NCBI GenBank assembly: GCA_051453625.1
Contig: JBOZIK010000001.1
Coordinates: forward strand, 288,772,807-288,834,764
Length of the DNA: 61,958 nt
From: Welwitschia mirabilis
Lineage: Eukaryota > Gnetophyta > Gnetopsida > Welwitschiales
Direction of reading: 5' to 3'
Shown here: piece after piece, positions 57,764 through 61,958 of the stretch
How the letters are laid out: each line of letters starts with the position of its first letter
Numbering within the stretch: the first letter of the stretch is position 1
The notes under the pieces: model-generated
What the model saw: only the letters and a program-made list of their open reading frames with translations
Told to the model about the DNA's origin: nothing
The model's database searches: none
Position numbers and translations under genes: made by a program

Positions 57764-59943
57764 TGTTATGATGCATATTTGTGCTTCCAATTCCAATATT
57801 CTTAAGATCAATTCTAACTTGCAACACCTAAAAAGCTAATAATCTAATTGCACAGAATACACATTTCTATAGGGGGATCAACCCAAATGTCATACACTTA
57901 GAAAATACTTCTAAAAGAGAATTTGAAAATTTAATCTCAAAAAGAGGAGAAGAATATATTTTTGAATTTTTCTTTATAGGAAATCAAATTAAATAATGCA
58001 AGAATGAAAATCAAATGTAATGGAATGGAATAAAATGAAATGTAATGGAAGGAAATAAAATGCAAATCTAATGAAATTAATTAATAAAATTTCTAATCTA
58101 TTATCATCTAGATTGGTCCTTATAGTCCATGTTAATTACAAATTCATGTCACTTTCATTGCAATTAACATAAGTTATAAGGAAGAAAAAATAAAGCATTT
58201 GAAAAGAGTTCTAATTCAATCAATATTTTAATTAATAAAATTGAAGTACATCCACTTATAACAATAACTCCTCAATAAAAGATTCACTGCGTAACATCAA
58301 GGTAGTCTTTTTAATAAGTGGGATGAATTTCCTTACCTCCAACAATCTCTAATAATTATAATAACTTAAATGACAAAGATGATTTAGGATGGATCTTAGA
58401 GTGTATATTTATAGATTGGTATGAATGATTTAAGGGTTGCTAAGGGGTGTGAATTAAAAAGGTGTAATTATAATTTTCCCTTTCATAATAATTTGATTAG
58501 TTTTTTAAACTATTTTGTTTGTCATTTCTTGTATCATTTCCATGACATTATGGACAACTACTTTAACCAACAACTAATGATTTACACATGTTAACCATTA
58601 AACCTATGCTAATTATTATCTTAAGTGTCATCCCCGTGACATAGGGGATGATGATCAAATCTTATTAATTTTCACCTATTTGAACATCGTCTTGTAGTGG
58701 TTGTCCCAATGACAGACTAGATGATTATTTTTTTGCATTAGTAATCTCAACAACATCTGGCATGATAGTCATTTTACATGAGTCATCCCAATGATAGAGT
58801 AAACAACTAGGCTTTATTACTTAACTGCACCTTGATCATTATGCTTTGATCTGTCGTCATGCAAAAATAACTCCTTGTGTTGGAATTTGGTGAATTTTAT
58901 GACCTATATGGAAGCTTTACATAATTTGCATACATCCCTATAAAACCTATTAATGAAAGCTTAAAATGTGCTTTATAAGTATGTTAAATAGGTTAATTTG
59001 GCTTCACAACATAGGCCCGCACCTAGCATTTGTTTGTCCCTACTAAAGTAAGTTGATAACAAGTCATAAGTCAATTGACAAGATGACTAGGCAAAAAAAT
59101 TAAAACATGTATATATCATCAAAATTAATTTTGAATATAACATGCAAAATACATTAAATTTGTTAAAAAACACAAGTGGAATAAATGTATACTATTAAGA
59201 ATTAGTTTAACACTATCTCATGTCAAGTGAGAAATTTTAGCCTACAAATTATGTAATATATGTGTCTATTCCTTTCCCTCTAACCAATTGAGTAAGTCAT
59301 CTTAAGTTGCATAAACCATGAAGAGAGAGTAAATAAATTGGTTTAGATATGAAGCCATGGACTAGATCCTATAAAAGCATGTCTTTAAAGNNNNNNNNNN
59401 AGAAGAGGTTATATAAAAAAAAGAAAGATTGTTAAGGAAAGAAAAGCATAAATGCTATCCTATTAAAGGATAGTGAAGGCAGAGGTGAATTTAATTTTAT
59501 GCATAATAGTCAAGTAATGAAAAATGTAACAAATAGATTAGAAAATGATAAAGTCCTAAGCATTATTTTGGAGAAAGTGAGAAATGAATTTGAGAATAAA
59601 AATGAACAAACTAAAAAAGTATAGAGAGAAAAATGGGCAAGATATCACATAAAGAAGTTTAATTGTTTTCCCTAAATTCCAACCTAGAAAAACTTCTTAG
59701 TAAAGGTTATAAAGCTATTTAATATAGAAATGCATAACTTAATGTAAAATACTATAGATTATCATTTAAAATGGTAGTGATGATGACAATATCTAATGAT
59801 TAATTTTGTTAAAGTATCAAATCATGTTTGGACTATAATTCAATCCCTCTTTAACTATGACAATCATAGTACTTTAATAAGACACGATCCAATAATAAAT
59901 ATATAAATATGCTCATGAAGTCTGTGTCTTAGAGTAATAAGAG
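57764..59943 (-). mobile_element. Gypsy-E LTR, copy 2, complete (about 2.2 kb)
   Basis: Bounded on the low side by a primer-binding site and on the high side by a purine tract, so it is complete and acts both as 3' LTR of the sequence above 59.9 kb and as 5' LTR of the sequence below 57.7 kb. A 10-N placeholder at 59391-59400 corresponds to 37 bases in copy 1 (after tttttaaag near 56325). The LTR is non-coding. Confidence 0.75.
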
Positions 59944-59962
59944 TTTTTCCCCCCTCCCTTTT
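59944..59962 (-). mobile_element. Gypsy-E polypurine tract
   Basis: The + strand reads tttttccccccctccctttt-like; on the minus strand this is a block of A and G only, directly upstream of the LTR. It is the plus-strand primer of the element. Confidence 0.72.
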
Positions 59963-60268
59963 AAGTTAATTACATGTTCAATAATATCATTAATCATGAT
60001 GAGGAAAGTTCAACCACTGCTAAGAGAGTAAGGACCCATAAGCCATAGCTAGATCATGGCCAACTAATCTTCTGGTGGAGTTTCCACAACTATCATATTA
60101 TACTACCAAAGGCCCCTCTTGGGAAAATTTGCCCCAATCCACTTATGATAGTACATTAGGATATAATTGCAAGAGGGTGATCCATTTTTCTTTTTTTTCT
60201 TTTTTTATTTTTAATATTACCCATTTATATTTTGTTTATTATTATTTTTTTAATTCTTTTATATTCAC
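59963..60268 (-). mobile_element. Gypsy-E 3' internal region
   Basis: Contains the roughly 150-base block shared with Gypsy-D in reverse orientation (minus-strand landmark gcagtggttgaactttcctc). A 10-N placeholder follows at 60269-60278. Confidence 0.65.
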
Positions 60269-60278
60269 NNNNNNNNNN

Positions 60279-61250
60279 TTAATAGTAATAATTCATTATT
60301 GGAATGATGAAGTAATAAAGTATATAATTGAAGTTAAGCATCAAATTAACATAATTGATAGTTGTAACAAAATAAACAAGGATATTGATTATAGATATTA
60401 AAATATCTTAAGATTAACTAAATCCAATATTTACCACATAAAAACTAAAACTAAAGAGGTAAAACAAAAGTTTTTCCATATATAAGTTCATAAGATGAAA
60501 ATACAAGTGAATTATGCTAAGTAGTATGATAAGCCCATGGCACATCATTAAGTTAGAGAGACCAAGATTTATTATTTTTAGAATAAGTTTCTATAGTCTC
60601 TTTTTAATCTATTTATTAGCATTCTTAGATTAACCATTTATTTGATCATGATAAGCATTTACAATTATATGTTCAATTACTATAGAATGGAGGAGTTTTC
60701 TAAGAACATTATTAATGAAGGAGGTACCTTAGTCACTAATTAAGATTCTGGGAAAGCCAAACCTATGAAAGATATTGGATTTTATAAAGGAACACATAGT
60801 TATGACATCACTGGTTTGAGGAGGAATTTCTTTAACTCATTTTATGACATAATCTATGGCTATCAAGATGTAATTATTATTGTAATAAGATAGTTTTAAG
60901 AGGGTCTATAAAGTCTATACCCTAATAATCAAAAGGTTCACATTCAAGGATAGGTTATAAGGGCATATCATGAGATTTGGTTAGGCTTCCAAAATGTTGA
61001 CATGTATTACATCTTTGTGCATGATCAAAAGATTCTTTAAAAAGGGTAGACCAATAGAAGCTAGCATGAAGGATTTCGATGATGGTCTTTCAACCATTAA
61101 AGTAACCTCTACATACAACATCATGACAAAGGGAAAGAATGCCAAAATGTTTTCAATTTAACATACACTTATGCATGATTTAATCTTTATATATTCAGTA
61201 GAGGTGTGACTCTTTCCATTCATAATCCCCTATTCTATGGAGAAAAGATT
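60279..61250 (-). mobile_element. Gypsy-E integrase
   Basis: Minus-strand reading includes CNTCQHFGSLTKSHDMPL (about 61005-60955), GIDFIDPLKTILLQ (about 60930-60890), LIAIDYVIKWVKEIPP-like (about 60870-60825, with one stop), ISD, a stop, then GTSFINNVLRKLLHSI (about 60750-60690), AYHDQING (about 60655), and ECEPFDY. Unlike Gypsy-D, both catalytic Asp residues (GIDF and ISD) are kept. The C-terminal LMCHGLI and YMEKLLFYL parts (60540-60450) are readable. Few stops compared with other copies. Confidence 0.85.
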
Positions 61251-61958
61251 TGTTTTTTAGAAGTCTAGTGTTGAGTGGTTTTGAAAGTGATAAGATAATT
61301 CACAATATTAGCATACTAAGAAGTGATATGTTTAGAGGATATAGCATATAAATCATGGATGTAAAACAATTATTCATGAATAAATAAATTCTTAATAGGA
61401 AGATTAGAAGAGAAATGTAAAGGATTCTTTTCATAGGTAGTTCCTAAAATATGATTAGTAACATGATTATGTTTACCTTCTTTATCTATGATGGTTAAGT
61501 TAAATTGTTACATGAGAAGTAATCATTGAATAAGTCTAGCACTCAAATCCTTTTTTATCACAAGATAACGAATGGTTGTATGATCAATGTAAATATTGGT
61601 ATGGAACCAATAATGTAATGTCTTAGTATGTCAAGGTAAAAAATGATAGCAATCATTTATTTTTCAATGGTGGTATAGTTTACTTGACCTCTTAAAAGGG
61701 TTTTACTATAATAAGTAATAACTTTATACCCCTTTTCATTTTTTTATCCTCAAACTCCACTTATGATAATATTACTAACATCACACATTAACTCAAAATT
61801 TATGGTCCAATTAGGTCCTCCTACAATGGGTTTAAAAGTTATTTTGTCATTAAAATTTTTAAAGACATTTTAACAATCTTTACTCCAATCAAACTTGGCA
61901 TCTTTTTCAAGGAGGTACTAAAGGGGTTTGCAAATCTTGGCATAGTCCTTAATGAATA
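61251..61958 (-). mobile_element. Gypsy-E RNase H (continues beyond the window)
   Basis: Minus strand from the window end: FIKDYAKICKPLSTSLKKDA (61955-61896), KITFKPIVGGPNWTINFELM then CDVSNIIISGV (61840-61770), EKGYKVITYYSKTLLRGQVN (61735-61676), YTTIEK (with stop) MIAIIFYLDI, HIYIDHTTIRYL-like with frame change, and KEGKHNHVTNHIL (about 61490-61450). The order is RT tail, connection and RNase H of an Athila/Tat element. The RT itself lies past the right edge. Confidence 0.87.

Noticed and set aside
57549-57827. 92-codon minus-strand frame over the primer-binding site and LTR end
   Set aside because: It spans the LTR border, primer-binding site and leader of Gypsy-E, which are non-coding in this family.
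1-61958. A new defence or enzyme system
   Set aside because: Every readable protein segment on both strands that I could assign belongs to a known retroelement family, and all are broken. The remaining sequence shows no sustained frame.
1-61958. tRNA or rRNA genes
   Set aside because: I saw no cloverleaf with matching A and B boxes and no rRNA sequence. The only tRNA-related sites are decayed primer-binding sites. A covariance-model search would settle it.

Overview
This window is plant nuclear DNA from a repeat-only, heavily decayed region of a draft scaffold. I found no host protein-coding gene, tRNA, rRNA, CRISPR array or bacterial-type operon. The reverse transcriptases (RTs), integrases (INs) and aspartic proteases match Ty1/Copia and Ty3/Gypsy LTR retrotransposons of flowering plants, several of them of the Athila/Tat type. 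There is also a plant LINE tail with a zf-RVT domain. I cannot name the species. The DNA is very AT-rich and CG dinucleotides are scarce. No gap-free open reading frame reaches 150 codons; the longer apparent ones run through N blocks and are artefacts.

Layout. (1) About 0.4-3.9 kb: two Copia pol remnants on the + strand (integrase, RT, RNase H). (2) 4.07-7.4 kb: a 34-bp tandem repeat and a degenerate 90-bp tandem array of about 20 units. (3) 7.6-18.05 kb: two related Gypsy elements on the + strand, A and B, with gag, RT, RNase H and integrase; B has a purine tract and a 2.06-kb 3' LTR. (4) 18-27 kb: mostly unassignable AT-rich DNA, an LTR-like end near 21.0 kb, and a minus-strand relic resembling the plant 'putative transposon protein' domain (23.2-24.0 kb). 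(5) 27.3-31.6 kb: minus-strand Athila-type gag-protease sequence (Gypsy-F) in two copies, with a LINE 3' fragment between them. (6) 32.4-45.4 kb: LTR-like pieces, a T-rich tract, and a + strand Athila-type gag-protease (Gypsy-C). (7) 45.4-52.9 kb: the most complete element, Gypsy-D (+): primer-binding site, leader, gag, protease, RT, RNase H, integrase and 3' internal region. (8) 53.6-54.8 kb: a probable Copia LTR relic with a 65-bp minisatellite. (9) 54.8-62 kb: Gypsy-E (minus), in which one LTR has a purine tract on its upstream side and a primer-binding site on its downstream side, so it appears to be shared by two internal regions.

The elements would once have copied themselves through RNA: gag for the particle, protease for maturation, RT and RNase H for cDNA, integrase for insertion. 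None looks able to do so now. Most stops that can be placed fall at Gln, Arg or Trp positions, three of four readable protease active sites have lost the catalytic Asp to Asn, and Gypsy-D lacks the RT catalytic box. This is what long-term deamination of methylated cytosines would produce.

Assembly caution. Most N runs of exactly 100 bases separate two near-identical stretches, one ending at the gap and one starting right after it. Many apparent tandem duplications here are therefore probably unmerged contig ends or alleles. A few gaps break this rule and are listed separately.
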